Below, piece after piece: positions 13,253 to 26,077 of a stretch of DNA of 64,000 bases. Position 1 is the first letter of the stretch, and each line of letters starts with the position of its first letter. The position numbers and the translations under genes are program-made. Source of the DNA: Todiramphus chloris collaris (Eukaryota; Chordata; Aves; Coraciiformes; Alcedinidae). The stretch spans positions 13,484,023 to 13,548,022 of the forward strand of contig JANVCC010000040.1 in assembly GCA_025345505.1 (NCBI GenBank), read 5' to 3'. A model generated the notes under the pieces. The model was not told the origin of the DNA. It saw only the letters and a list, made by a program, of their open reading frames with translations, and did not search any database.

Positions 13253-13915
13253 CTGAAAGCCCAATGGAGGACTGATGTTTACAGTCTGCCCCACTGATAG
13301 GGCACAGATAAGATGTACTGAAGTTATTTCACAGCTGGGGACAGTGTCCCTGACTGTAGATGGTATTGCTACATATTTCATCCACACACGTTCTTTAAAT
13401 TTCTTTTTATGGAAGAGAAAGAAGCATATTTTCATTAATGCAGTCACCAAAATGTAAGACACAGTGATAGACACCTAAAAAGGCAACCACCAGACACAGT
13501 CTGTTGTTGATCTTGTCTCCTGAACACTCTGTGCAGCTCGAGTAAATCCTTATTGCCAACTGCCAACCCAACATACTCCCAGGTATTCAATCTGGTGTCC
13601 CATTGCTCACCATGGCTGTTGTTAAGCAGGGGCATAACCAGAGAACCTTAAGAGCAAAGCATCTGTTCAGAGAGAGCTCTACATAGAAACTGCATCTAAG
13701 ACTCTCTCTAGAGCAGTCCTGCTTTCCTTCCTCCAGCAGGGCATTCCCAGGCAGCTGCAGAGCAACTCAGGGTACCCCAGACAGCAACAGTCACAAATGG
13801 AGTGGGATCACTGCCACCAGATCAACACAGCATAGAGGGCAAACAGTACAACATAGATTTTTCACTTCTATGTCCAGTTTATAACCATTTCCTTCAAGTT
13901 ACTAGGAGAGATTAC

Positions 13916-13932
13916 ACACACACACACACACA
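13916..13932 (+). repeat. (AC)n microsatellite
   Basis: A short pure AC dinucleotide run of 17 bp. Confidence 0.9.
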
Positions 13933-15061
13933 GAAGAAAACAGGAAACAAATGATTTTTTTTTTCTTTTAGCAGATTCGGTTGAGATTCTGAGTTTACAA
14001 CATATTTTTAAAATCTAAATTTAGAAAAAAATAAAATCTATCATTCAGCAGGTCCACCAAGAACTCTTTGCACTCTGCTCACTGTCATTGTTTTAAACCA
14101 TTAAAGGAAAATGAGGTGTCCATTGCCTGTCAGCCTAGTTTTGAGTACAAACGCAACAGCAGTATTGAGCAGTGCTTCTAATCCCATCAATCACCTTTTG
14201 TAACCCAAAAGTTACTGACACCAAAGAAAATTTCCTTCATTCTACACTCCCTATCCAAAGGAGCATTGGGAGTTGAAACTATTAAATTACTGACAATTTG
14301 AGGCATTTCTAAGAAGTAGGCAGGGAAGAAAACAAAAAAGAAACACCACTCAAGATTACCTGCCTTCATTTTCTATGTGGCCCACTGCTAACTTACAATC
14401 AGAGGTGCTGCCTCCCAGCTCAAAGGACACTCCTCTAATTATACAAGTTAATAATCTTGCTTCACTTGAGCTTACAAAAGTAGGGATTTAAATATCAAAC
14501 ATATAATTTTAGCAGTTTTTTTCCTGAAATAAATATTTCTTTTCTGACAAAGGAAGATGAGCTGGGAGTTTTTGAATTCTTTTCTCTTTCTTTCATAGCC
14601 AGTTGCCTACCTATTGTTCATCTTCTCAGTAATTCAGGTTGTGAATCTCCAAGGAAAGTGAGGAATCAATTCTTCTAAATTTAACCAAATAAATGTAGCC
14701 AATAAAGGCCAGCAGGATATTTGTTATTTTACATGTAAATGTGCTATACATAAAGCCATAAACTCTAATATTGTGAGAATAACTTAATCCAGTCCTCCTA
14801 TAACAACACGGGCTTCATCCCACATATTTTGTGCCTATGTTTGTAAGTTTACTATTTATCTGAAGTGTCAGCTTATAATGTCAATGCTGATTGCCAGAAT
14901 CAACTTGGGAATTTCTTGCAGCATCCTCTTACTTATCCCTTAGCTCCATTTTGTGAAGTTTAAGATGATAAAATTATTTCCATGCTCCAAATACTGCAGT
15001 CATTAGTCAGCTGATTTGTTGAACAGTGGATAAACTGACTGGATGCAGAAGAGCTCTGACT

Positions 15062-16620
15062 CAGAATCACAGAATCACTCAGGTTGGAAAAGACCCTTGG
15101 CATCATCGTGTCCAACCACTAGCCCTACTCTACAAGTTCACCCCTAGACCATGTCCCCCAACACCACATCCAAGTGATGTTTAAACACATCCAGGGATGG
15201 GGACTCAACCCCCTCCCTGGGCAGCCCATTCCAATATTTCACTACCCTTTCTGTGAAGAATTTTTTCCTAGTGCCCAGTCTAAACCTACCTTGTTTCAGC
15301 TTTAGGCCATACCCTCTGGTTCTATCCCTAATGACCTGAGAGAAGAGCCCAGCCCCAACCTCTCTACAATGTCCTTTCAGGGACCTGTAGAGAGTGATGA
15401 GGTCTCCCCTCAGCCTCCTCTTCCTCAAACTAAACAGGCCCAGCTCCTTCAAACGTTCCTCATACGATCTCTTCTCCAGTCCCTTGCCCAGCTTCGTTGC
15501 CTCCTCTGCACCCGTTCCAGCACCTCAAGATCTCTCTTGTACTGAGGTGCCCAAACTGGACACAGTACTCAAGGTGAGGCCTCACCAGTGCTGAGCACAG
15601 GGGACAATCACCTTCCTACTTCTGCTGCTCACACTATTTCTAATCCAGGCCAGGATGCCCTTAGCCTTCTTTGCCATTTGGGCACACTGCTGGCTCATGT
15701 TCATTCCCCTGTCTATTAGAACCCCCAGATCCCTCTCCTCCAGACAGCTCTCCAACCACACTTCCCCAAGCCTGTAGCTTTGCATGGGGTTGCTGCGGCC
15801 CAAGTGCAGGACCTGGCACTTGGCTTTGTTGAAACTCATGCCATTAACAGTGGCCCAGCTATCCAGTCTGTACCAGTCTCTCTGGAGAGCCTCTCTATCC
15901 TCAAGCAGATCGACACATCTGCCTAACTTGGTGTCATCTGCAAATTTACTGATGATAGACTCCATGTCTTCATCAAGATCATCAATAAAGATGTTAAATA
16001 GAAACAGCCCCAGCACTGAGCCCTGGGGAACACCACTTGTGACCTGCCAACAGATGGATTTAGTACCCTTGGCCATTACTCTCTGGGCCCGTCCGTCCAG
16101 CCAGTGCTCGATCCAGCAGATCGTATTCTCATCCACGTCATAAGCAGCCAGTTTTTCCATTAGAAATCTATGGGGAACAGTGTCAAAAGCCTTCCAGAAG
16201 TCCAGGTAGACCACATCCACAGCCTTTCCCTCATCCAATAGTCGGGTTGTCTTGTCATAGAAGGAGGTTCTTCAGGCGAGTTCTGCCTTTCCTAAACCCA
16301 TGCTGACTTGCCCTAATCCACTGGTTGCCCTCTATACAACTTTTAAGAGCACTCACGATCTGTTCCATGACCTTCCCTGGTACCAAGGTCAGACTGACAG
16401 GTCTATAGTTACTTGGATCCTCCTTTCTGCCTTTCTTGTAGATGAGTGTCACATTTGCTAACCTCCAGTCCATTGGGACCTCCCCAGTTAGCCAAGACTT
16501 CCGATAAATAATGGAAAGTGGCTTGGCAAGCACATCCACCAGCTCTTTCAGCACCCTGGGGTGTAATCCATCCGGTCCCGTCCAGACTCATTCAGACCTC
16601 TTTTAAGAGCTGGACTCAGC
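15062..16620 (-). mobile_element. CR1 LINE, 5'-truncated, 3' half of ORF2 plus 3' end
   Basis: This is a Chicken Repeat 1 retrotransposon copy on the minus strand. Its 3' terminus, at the low-coordinate end, carries two units of the ATTCTGTG-type octamer that CR1 uses instead of a poly(A) tail, preceded by the conserved 3' end (TTTCCAACCTGAGTGATTCTG). Inward lie the 3' part of ORF2 and most of the reverse transcriptase domain. The endonuclease domain and ORF1 are absent, as usual for copies truncated during target-primed reverse transcription. The left-hand end on the element's own map is fuzzy (about 16,600-16,640). No target duplication is evident, which is normal for CR1. Divergence looks moderate. 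Confidence 0.95.
15144..16600 (-). pseudogene. CR1 ORF2 reverse transcriptase remnant, frameshifted
   Basis: Pieces of one LINE reverse transcriptase can be followed in three blocks. 16,600-16,255 has WRLANVTLIYKKG and NYRPVSLT. 16,238-15,582 holds motif A ([13 protein letters not shown]), the [12 protein letters not shown] motif and the catalytic FADD box at 15,933-15,944. 15,452-15,144 is the C-terminal region ([27 protein letters not shown]). A frameshift near 16,255-16,262 separates the first two blocks. A pair of compensating shifts with in-frame stops lies between about 15,490 and 15,600, after which the original frame resumes. Motif A has W where S is usual for the family (YLDFSKAFD). 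It cannot make a functional enzyme. Confidence 0.93.
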
Positions 16621-19208
16621 TGCAGCGGTGATGTGAATACTCAGTCTTTTAGCATGGAGCTGTAGTGCTTTTCACAGAAATTCTCTACCTTCTACAAGTA
16701 TGCTAGGATATACAGGATTTTTCTACCAAAAAAACCCAACAAACCTGTTTTCATTCTGTCAAAAGAGAAAAATAAGCATTCTAGACAGCCCTGCTCAGAA
16801 GATAAATGTATTCAAACAGTGTAGCTGTGTTTTTCAGGTCTTTCACCTGACCCTGGTCTTCTGAGGCCTGCAGATGGGCACTGTGTATCTTCAGTCCCCA
16901 ACTGTCCCCACAAGAGATAGTCAGTTTAGCCATGGGACTGCACATTAACATTTGTCCCTCTAGATGAACGTGGCGACTGCAGTCGATGGCTTTATCTGTC
17001 TTTTGTTGCCCCATACAGTTTAAGCTTAACGTTATTTCTTAGAGGCACCCATTTTAGGGACTGAGTCAATTATAAGAGTGTTGTGTGGAGCGTATTCCTG
17101 TATGAATTTCCCAACATCTACTGAGAAATTGCCTCTCTGAGAAAAAGCCAAAAAAATAGTGAACACACACACACGGGCAAAGCTAGGCATTTTCAAGCTT
17201 ATGGAATGAGTTTTGCTACCTTTAAATACATATTCATGAAAACATCTGCAGGTGCTGTCAAAGTCTTATGGAAATTTGGCACGTATTTTATTTGACTGAT
17301 TATAAGGAAGATAGATTTGAAACTGCTGAGAAATTTTAGAAGATTAACACAATGAAGTTGAAGAAAATGGCACATCTCCTTCTGGGCAAACTGAGTGAGA
17401 CAGCTGAATTCCACTGCGTCTCTCATGACCCTTTCCATACCCTGTGCAAAGGGCTCCCTGGGGAACAGCCACCAGATTGTTTCTCTAGACACACCATGGC
17501 TTTTGTTTACAGGAAAGAGGCTACTTTATTTTTATCAGGATAGTGTCTGCCACATGAATAAGGCTGGTCTTACTGGCCACAGGAAAAATATATGGCTAGC
17601 TTGTTTCTAGAAGAGAATACAGAAGACGAGGAGAATAACAATGTAAATGGGAATACTGCATTTTTCAACTGTTTTTCCCATAGCAATCCAGTGGGAAGTA
17701 TACACTGCTTTCAAGCACCAAGAGACTAGGAGAAGGAAAAAAGGCAACAGCATGACCTTCTCAAATTGACCAATACAGTTAAAAGATATTAAGAAATGAA
17801 GAGAATAAATATTACAGAAGATGTGAGGTGGATATGTGCAGTTTCCCTCTCCACTGCCTACAGTTGCATGTTTAGACCCAGTGGTGTCTGTTTCCTAAGA
17901 CAAAAGACATTACACCATTTTTCCCAGCACTGCCAGATTTATTAAAGCCTGAGCATACAGTATAAAAGAGGCCAGTTAAACATGCTCACCCAGAATCTGC
18001 CTGTCTACTGTCTGCATGTGGACCACACTCAGTGTTTTCTAGTAGAGCAACATTACCAGCTGCACAGCTCAAGAGCTGTAACAGGATCGATACTTTGCAA
18101 TCCAGGCAAAACAGGTTCTTTTCCTCACTAAGTGCATTACCAAGGGAAAGCTCAGATACTTTGATACATCTCAGAAGCATTAGCAATTGCCTTTCACCAT
18201 TTTGTTTCTTACAGAAAAGTAGTCTTTAAAAATTTCACAGAGAAAGAACTGGACACAGAAATAAGTCAAGATAACTCCCACAAAATCTATACGGTAAGAA
18301 AGGTAGGCTTTAAACTCTTCCACCTAATTGGACAAGGTTTCTGGCATAGCTGTCCTTTTCCTAAGACATCATACCTAGCATGAAGCTTCACTTCCAAGCA
18401 GAACGCACAAATCTATAGCAAGTTAAATGGCAAAATGATACAACAACATAACATGGTTTTAGAAGGATTAGAAAGGTTGAGATAAAACACCACCAAAATC
18501 AGGCCATGCATTTAAGACCCTGGAGGCAGAGGACCAAGTTCCGAGCTCTGTGATGAAGCAAATTCTTGAACCCTGCTTATCCACAGTTGTTTGTTAGCAG
18601 TCACACTCTCTGTGATTTGTCAGACATACTTATTATGAGGGGTTTAAATTACTGCATTTCAAAGGATTGTTTAAAGTGTCTCTTCTTTTAACCTTTTTTC
18701 AAGAAGGACTTGGAATTTTTTGATACAGAAAAACACACAATAGGATTGTTAGACAAATAACTTCTCCTATTAGGTATTTCCTCATACAAAAGTGGAAACG
18801 TTCAAAGGACACGCAGTTTACAACTGTTTCCATCACACAGCTTATCTCTGTGCAGAAACTTAAGCCTAACAAATCTCTACAAGTACAATTTGATGGTGCA
18901 GATCAAGCTGTTTCCCCTGAGCACAAGGCTGGCCACGGAGATAGGTTCTGTGAAGACTTCCTGGATGTGCAAAGGGGCACAACAGGGGAAAGCAGCAGAA
19001 CACCCCACTAGCTGCACACTCAGGGGGAAGCAAGAAAGTGTTCCTACAGCAAACTTTCTCTGCCCAGTCACATCAAGTTGGTAACAAGCCTTCACTTCCT
19101 CCCCTCCTTACGCTTCCCTCCTTATATTCTGGCACCTAGTTTGAGAGCAAGATCTTCTGAGTGGTACTTGAGCACTGAACTGGTGAAAAGCAAACAGCCT
19201 CTATACTG

Positions 19209-19210
19209 TG

Positions 19211-19247
<37 letters not shown>
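19209..19247 (+). repeat. (TA)n(CA)n compound microsatellite
   Basis: About twelve TA units run straight into about seven CA units, a typical compound dinucleotide microsatellite likely to vary in length. The YIYIYIY and HTHTHT peptide encoded here is an artefact of the repeat. Confidence 0.95.
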
Positions 19248-22200
19248 CCCTGTACTTGTCCACATACGTATTCACGAACAACTTAACCATGCTATCCACT
19301 TTTGTATTAGCAGCAAAACCTTGTAATTTCTTGACATCATCTCTTTCCCCATCTCAAATCTAGGGATTTTGAGAAAAATTCAAAGAAACTAGTCATTTCT
19401 AGATCCCAAAGGCACACACAGAGAATGTGTCCTCCCTGAAGTCCAGTACCAGTGGTGAGCAAGTCACTGCAGTCACCCATAGCAATGTACACATGTACAG
19501 GCAATACAGCAGCCTTGCTGCAATTGGCCTAAACCAAATTTTTTAATGCAGCATTTCTTTTTGGAAGAGCAATAGTTTTTCCATACTGGAATATACCCAG
19601 AAGTAAAGTCAACAACAAAGGTGTTCACTCCCCTCTCCACTTTGAAATCTTGCAGACAGAATAACAATACCTTCTGCTGCCTGAAGTTACACCCAAAGGG
19701 GACTTTCTTCACAGCATCATAAATGACATTTATCTGGGCGATTCCTGACCTGCAAGGCAGATCAAAATCAAGTGCTTCCAAAGCTCAGATTAATTGAGAC
19801 TGGAGGTGCCTTCACAAGTTGTGATTTAGCAAATAGTTGTCACATCCACACAAGGTGCGTGGGGAATATTATGCTTAGGTAAGGTATCTTACCTGTCTGA
19901 CATTACAGGCCCATCTGCATTAACCTCTGTCTTGCAGAAATTGGGTGCAAGTAGCACCCTGGTGTTCTGCTCTAGAAACAGAGAGCAGTTGCTCCTTTTC
20001 TAAAAGAAGGTCGGGCTCTGGAACACTGGTAACACCTATGAGGAGGCATGGGGAACAGTAAATAACATGGACTTGTTTAGGGAGCCTGTACATGTCTGGC
20101 ATTTTTCAGGGGAAGTCTTACACATGCTGTGCAGTAATAACGATCTGGCAAAGCAGCTACTAGGCCCAAAAGGCTAATTTTCCAGTAGAGGCAGTTGTAA
20201 GAAAACCCCAGGAACAAGCTCCACAGTGTAAGTGACAAGGATTACTTTTGGTAAACTAAGATAAGCACCGTTAAAAAACGTTTCTGGCCAAGATGAAAAG
20301 GACTACGTTAGAGAAGAAAAAGAGAAAAGGGGCAACAAAAGCTCACATTTCACTTTATTCCCTGCCCTAAGCAAAAACACAAGAAAAATTCTGGACACTG
20401 CTTGACTTCAGCACTCAATAACAGCGTTTGTTAATAGCTGTTATTTCACACGGAGGTAGCTGACATCGCTCCAAGTTTTATAAACCTCTTTTCATGGAAG
20501 ACAACATGCAAGATGGAGGATCTTCACCTCTCATCTCCTGCGATGCTATTTACCTTGAAATTACACCAGCAGATAATCACTGAAGGAGATCAGGCACTTT
20601 GCTGAACCAGGGAAGGAGCTCAGCAGTGCATGCCACAGAAAGCAAGGTAGAGTCAGCAATTCAGTCTTTTAAAATATGAATGCTCTTTCCCTCCAAGTCT
20701 AATTACCACAGTTCAGTGGTTTAAATAAAGTGAACCAATAGGTTCAGATGTGTTTTTTAGACACCAACCTTTCAGTAAAAATCTTTAATCTTCTTTATAG
20801 TGCAGTTTGTTTTCCACGTCCCTGCAAGGCTAGTAGTTTACAGAACCAGTTTCTCCATTAAAGATCCCACCATGGGAGGGGTAAAGCAGCATGACAGGCA
20901 AAGATTTAGGCTGCCCTGGATTGTAACAGTGCAGATCCAGGTAATAAACTTGGGGACGGAATAACAGAGACATTTGAGCTCACACCTAAAGTACTGGCAA
21001 TGATTTAAACAACTGTGTTTTTTCACCCACGTTACTCACAGTATACGATACATCACTGAAATAATGTTACATTTGCAACAGAAATTAGGAAGAAAAAGAA
21101 CAGGGAAAATCAGGACTGATTCTAATTTCTACATGTCCTTAGGCTGAAAAGACAAGGAGGAGGAAAATTAAAATCATCATTAGCCATAAATTTACTTCTC
21201 TTGAAGCCATGTCAAAAGAAAAATAGTTGCTCTTTTCACTCCGTGCCCTACCTTTCAGTCTTGCACTGAACCTGTATTAGCTACGCTATTCATGCTAGGA
21301 ATGAACTGTTAGAATAGAACATCTGCCTATACCTGTACATACAGACACAGGACAGAGTTAGAAATGCATCTATATAGATTATTGTACATACCCTTATTTA
21401 ACAGGAATGGCTTTGTTTTGTTACCAGAAATGACACTTTATGAATGGATATTACAGACAATGCCAAATAAGAGGTTTTCTTTATCATACTCAGTGCACAA
21501 CTGCCAGGTTGACTGCATGCACGTGCATTCGTTTATGAAAGATTACAGGTTCTCATGTCTGTAGACCATCCAAGATGAAATCAATTCAATCTTAACAGTA
21601 ATCCTTTACCTCTCTAGAGCAGTTTTTAATTACCACACTCTGGGTTTTTTGGAGCAGGTACTTTGTTCATCACACGATGAAAACAGAAGCCTTAGGACTT
21701 GTTACTAACTAGGGGAAAAACAAATTCATTCCTTTCCTTAAAATTAAAGGAACTGATGTTTTAATACAAAAAGAAAACATGAATATGGCAAAATAATTAA
21801 TGAAAACATGCTTCTTCACTCTTATCATGCAGAAGGGTAACAGTAGAAAACAGCAAGGATAAGCAAGACTTAGATATACAGTATTAATTGAGGGAAGTTC
21901 ACTCTTCTAGCAAAGGACAGAAACCACAAACATAAAATGAGGGCAGAAAAAAACCAAAAAGCAAAGACTTATTTGTAGCTTTTTCCTTTACAGAATGCCA
22001 GCTGATCCTTGTTGAACACTAACTTGCATCACTGCCAAACTAACAGCTGGAATATATCTGCCATTTGATTTTAACATTAACAGGCACTGAGCTCTCATCA
22101 GCTTATTTGCCTCCTCCTTACACAGACTTTACAGTGATGGAATTCCAGTAGATTCATTACAGTTATTTATGGTTTATAGGAGAACAGATAGGAGCAGGAG

Positions 22201-23345
22201 GGATTTTTATTGTTTCCTCCATATGTTGTGTATGCTGTCACAGGTGCTTATTTATTCCATCAAAACTCTGTGTATTTTGGATGATGGCCTAGGTCTGAAA
22301 TCTGCCAGTGCAACCCAATAAAAAAGTCACTGCCCACTCCCTTCCATGTGAAAGACACAGGTATTCAATGTCAAATGCTGAGCTACCTCTGCGGCCTCAA
22401 CTGGAATCCAGCCTTGTGCATAGTAAATGATGATTTTGATGATGAATTTGAAATACTTTAAATGGCTTCAATTCATCTCCTGGGGGACGTGCGAACCTGT
22501 CTCACATTCAGCACGCAACTGTTACAATATAAGGCACGCAGCTTCCAACTCTCTGAAGGGATGTGAAGTATAATAATGCTGGACACTGCACAGAGGTTCG
22601 CTCTGCTAGGTGCTGCTCTGACTGAACCTGCAACTCACTTGCACAGAAGTTAGCTGAACACTCTTCATCTACACTTTGCCTGGCCTACCTCTATAAGATA
22701 TCTTGAGTATGTTTGTCTTCAAATAATCCTCACAGGGCAGAGCTACACCAATTAAAAACAGAGACAAAAGAAAGAGCATGCAAATGTAAGAAAGCATTAG
22801 CAACTCTGAGTTGATTTCTATCAAACACCACTGGCTTCTAATGCTTAAAAGAAAAAAACATTGCATCTGAAAGTAATTCTGTTTAAGAATGTTGACTGGG
22901 ATTTGCAACAGATGTTATGAAGCATGAGTGCCAATATGCCACAAAAACTTACACCGGACCAATGAAAAGTTCCTTATTATATTACTTCAAACAACTCTTG
23001 CATGAGCTGATAGGAAGAACATTATCACTTGTGTTTTAACAACAAAATACAAGTTAATGAAGAAGGACTGAAAATGGATAGCTCTCCAATCACAACAATC
23101 ATCCATTATACCTTAAAGAATTCTAACTCAGGTTATAATAAGAGTAAACTGCAGTGTACATACATTAATAATAGTACCAGACAGTGTTTCAGAACAAATA
23201 TGGACATCACAGACATAAATAGTGTGGTCCCCATGCCCTGAATCAGATTTTTTGCTTATTCCTGCTCACTCTTGAGTAGAGGTAAATCTTCAGTTTTATC
23301 GACAACTGTTTAACTCCTCTTTTAGTTAAAGCTGCTTATATTTAG

Positions 23346-23466
23346 GGTTAGGTTGGATGGGGCTTTGAGCAACCTTGTCTAGTGGAAGGTGTTCCTGCTT
23401 ATGGCAGGAAGGTTGAATGAGATGATCTGTAAAGTTCCTTCCAGCACAAGCCATTCCATAATACTG
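23346..23466 (+). mobile_element. CR1 LINE 3' end fragment
   Basis: About 120 bp match the 3' end of CR1 in the plus orientation: GGTTGGATGGGGCTTTGAGC, then GTCTAGTGGAAGGTGTTCCTG, GATGATCTGTAAAGTTCCTT and a decayed terminal CCATTCCATAATACT. Only the untranslated 3' terminus is present. Its decay suggests a much older insertion than the copy at 15-16.6 kb. Confidence 0.9.
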
Positions 23467-23693
23467 GAAAGAGAATAATAGTCATATTGGAAAATTCAGA
23501 ATTTCAAGGCTTAAATAACTCGGTGCCTTTGCAGGCAGAGCTCAGTGAAAGACATATTAAGTTTCCTCTCTATATCCTTTTTACTCTAGAGGAATGTTCT
23601 ATGTCCAATACTATTTCTTTGTTATTGCAAAGCTGCCTATGAATATTCCTTAGGATGGAGTGCTTCCCCAGCTGATGGTCAGAGAAGCCAAAA

Positions 23694-23770
23694 GGGGGGG
23701 GTGGGGGGGAACCAACACAAAAAAAAAAACCCAACAAAAAAAACCCCAAACAAACAAATCAAAAAAGAAG
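23694..23770 (+). repeat. G8-T-G7 run followed by A-rich tract
   Basis: Eight G, one T and seven G are followed at once by about 60 bp of A/AC-rich sequence (A9 and A8 runs, CAAA units). The G block is capable of quadruplex formation only if it pairs with further G runs. The whole is low complexity. Confidence 0.85.
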
Positions 23771-23991
23771 ACAATGAAAGGAAGTCTGGAATAGAGTAAG
23801 TTTATAAATTCCTACACTGTTATCAACTTTAACACAATACATGCAGGAATCCTTTAAGTATAACACACATGTGCCTAGGTACACTTGTAGGAACAGAGCA
23901 GGAGCCTCTTCCTTGCCCTATTGTATGCCAAAACATCAAATAGCGTCTTCTGCCAGGCTATGAAGTACATCAACACACTTCCCAGGTGAAG

Positions 23992-24009
23992 ACACACACA
24001 CACACACAC
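23992..24009 (+). repeat. (AC)n microsatellite
   Basis: Nine AC units, uninterrupted. Confidence 0.9.
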
Positions 24010-25673
24010 GCTCCCCCTCTCAGTACATGGAAAAGCTGATCTGCATCTACTGATGTGCAAGGGTGATTTTTATTACAACTCTGTGAAACAAAACCCTGAA
24101 GTTTCTATCAACTTCATCAGCACTGAAAACTTCTGAATATCACCAGCGGGTATGCTGCATATTAATAAATAAAGATCTGGAAGTAACTTCTGAGGAGAGG
24201 CAATCTTCATTACGCTGTGCTCTCCAAGGGGTGGGAGGGCTGGGGGTTTGACACCAGAGAGACAGAAACATCCACAAGCATCAGTGAAAAGGACAGTAAC
24301 TATTCAGTGACCCACTGAACAGCACTTGTATTTCTGGAGCAAATCACTTTTCATTCCTTGATTTTCCCCATCTTTCCAAGTATTTGTTTACTCCTATTTG
24401 AAAGACACTAAACATGCATATATTTTTCTAAATAATTTGACCGCACCACTTACTGAATAACCATTATTCATACTCATTAGCTATTCTACCTACTCCTTTA
24501 AAGCTATGATATCTGCTATTCTAAAATACTAAATTGACTTCAAAGTAGCTGTGAGAATCTTCAATGGTTGCTTGTCAGTTGAATCAGTCTGGGGATGTAG
24601 GAAATAAAAGTGTGTGAATGCTATCAGCAACTTATCAGATTTAGAGTCTGCCTACAGCTGTTTTTTTGATACGTTTTAGAAAAGCAACTAGGTATTTAAT
24701 TGCTTACATTCCTAAAACCCCATGTAAGACAGCAAAACCAAAATGCATCCAAAAAAACCAGATTCAACTTCCATTAAGATATAGAACATGTGGATTGGTC
24801 CTTTTCTGAAGCTGGAGGAATCTGCAAAAGAGGTATTGATTCCTTTTCAACACTCCAGCTCATAATCAGAAATCCCTCCTCTGTGATGGCTTGAGGGAAT
24901 AAGAGCATCAGTCTACAATGCCACTGTCTCACATGTAGGATTGATTTACATCCTCTTCTTTGCATGTTAGCTCCATTAATTGATACAGTGCTGGATAATA
25001 ACAATCCACTAATAGCTTTGAATGTGATTTTAATGGAAATGGAAATGTGGAAAGCACTACATTAATAAGAAGAAATGGAACAAGATTTATGTAGCAACAA
25101 TCAAAACAAAAGGAAAGCAGAACTGGAAGTTGAATTAAGATGCTGACCATTCTATATAAATCTCTTAAATTTTTTCATTATGTCAGTTTTAGAGTGTTAT
25201 TTGAGATACATATTTGACATACCCCATTCCTGTGGGGTGCCCACAGGGAGCCTGCAGCTGGAAATGGATAAACCAAATTCAGAAACCATACATCTTTTCC
25301 GCATTTTTTCCCCCATTGTGAGTGTCAAAGTCAACTGCAAGGTTCTAAAATAGCTGGGCATTTTTCCTTGTTTCATTCGAATATGATCAGAACAATCCTC
25401 AACCCTTTAACATTGCTGTTAAGAAACTAACGGCAGCATTTCTTCACGTCTCTCTGCTAGATGACTAAGCAATTAAAAAATTAATTACTCTCTATTGTTC
25501 ATGCAGCCACCTAGAATGTAGGGAAAGCTATTCTAATCAGCTGCATAAGTCTGGAGAGTATGGGCATGAATTCCTTTTCTTAATGGTAAGTAGTCAGTCA
25601 CCTTCAGCAAGGGCGTTGATAAGAGGAAACCAAAAATTCCTAGCCAGATATTTCATTTCAGATCTTGACTTCT

Positions 25674-25687
25674 CCCCCCCCCCCCCC
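25674..25687 (+). repeat. C14 homopolymer
   Basis: Fourteen C, followed by TCACCCCGCCC. The minus strand is G-rich here and might form a quadruplex. Homopolymers of this kind are error-prone in sequencing. Confidence 0.85.
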
Positions 25688-26055
25688 TCACCCCGCCCAA
25701 ATCCTGACAGGGTGAAACCCACTGATGTACATACTACAGAAATTTAAATCAACATTATTAGGACGCAAATAGTGCACAGGACCCACGGCTTCCATACTAC
25801 CAACTTGACTTTATTTTGAGCAGTATCTTGTTTTATCAGGGATCTATTTATATCAGTGAATAAATCATTTATGTAAAGCTCTGCCCACTTGATCCTACCT
25901 CCATTGCAAGACCACCCCACATTCACTTCAGTAAATTGCTTCAGACAGAATACCTTTTTTTTTGTTGTTGCTGCATTTACCTTTCTAAGAAATTTAATCC
26001 TGTAAGGGTAAAAAGTTAACACAGTAACTTACACTAGAGATATCTTTCTAATGCA

Positions 26056-26077
26056 TGTATGTACTTTTGTACATACA
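26056..26077. repeat. Perfect 9-bp inverted repeat, 4-nt loop
   Basis: TGTATGTAC, loop TTTT, then GTACATACA. The stem is perfect and the loop tight, so a cruciform or RNA hairpin is possible. It is too short for a microRNA precursor and no function is indicated. Confidence 0.65.

Larger units (their letters stand above)
1..15060. other. Noncoding region, left flank (intronic or intergenic)
   Basis: No recognisable gene covers this 15-kb stretch. The sequence is AT-rich and every frame is interrupted often. The longest open frames, near 3.2-3.5, 7.6-8.0 and 13.1-13.5 kb on the minus strand, show no protein family I know. It holds a pyrimidine-rich repeat, a (CA)n tract, a few short direct and inverted repeats, and exon-like segments at about 1.5, 2.8, 7.4, 12.3 and 13.2 kb, listed separately. 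It could be intron or intergenic DNA; the sequence alone does not decide. Confidence 0.7.

Noticed and set aside
15394-16143. Plus-strand frames of 66 and 119 codons
   Set aside because: Antisense shadows of the minus-strand CR1 reverse transcriptase.
18490-18600. Faint MIR-like resemblance (GACCCTGGAGGCAGAGG, GAGCTCTG)
   Set aside because: The matches are too short and out of order; below what I would call.
25541-25586. 45-nt plus-strand segment with ATCAG acceptor and GTAAGT donor
   Set aside because: The acceptor pyrimidine tract is weak and no other plus-strand exon supports it.
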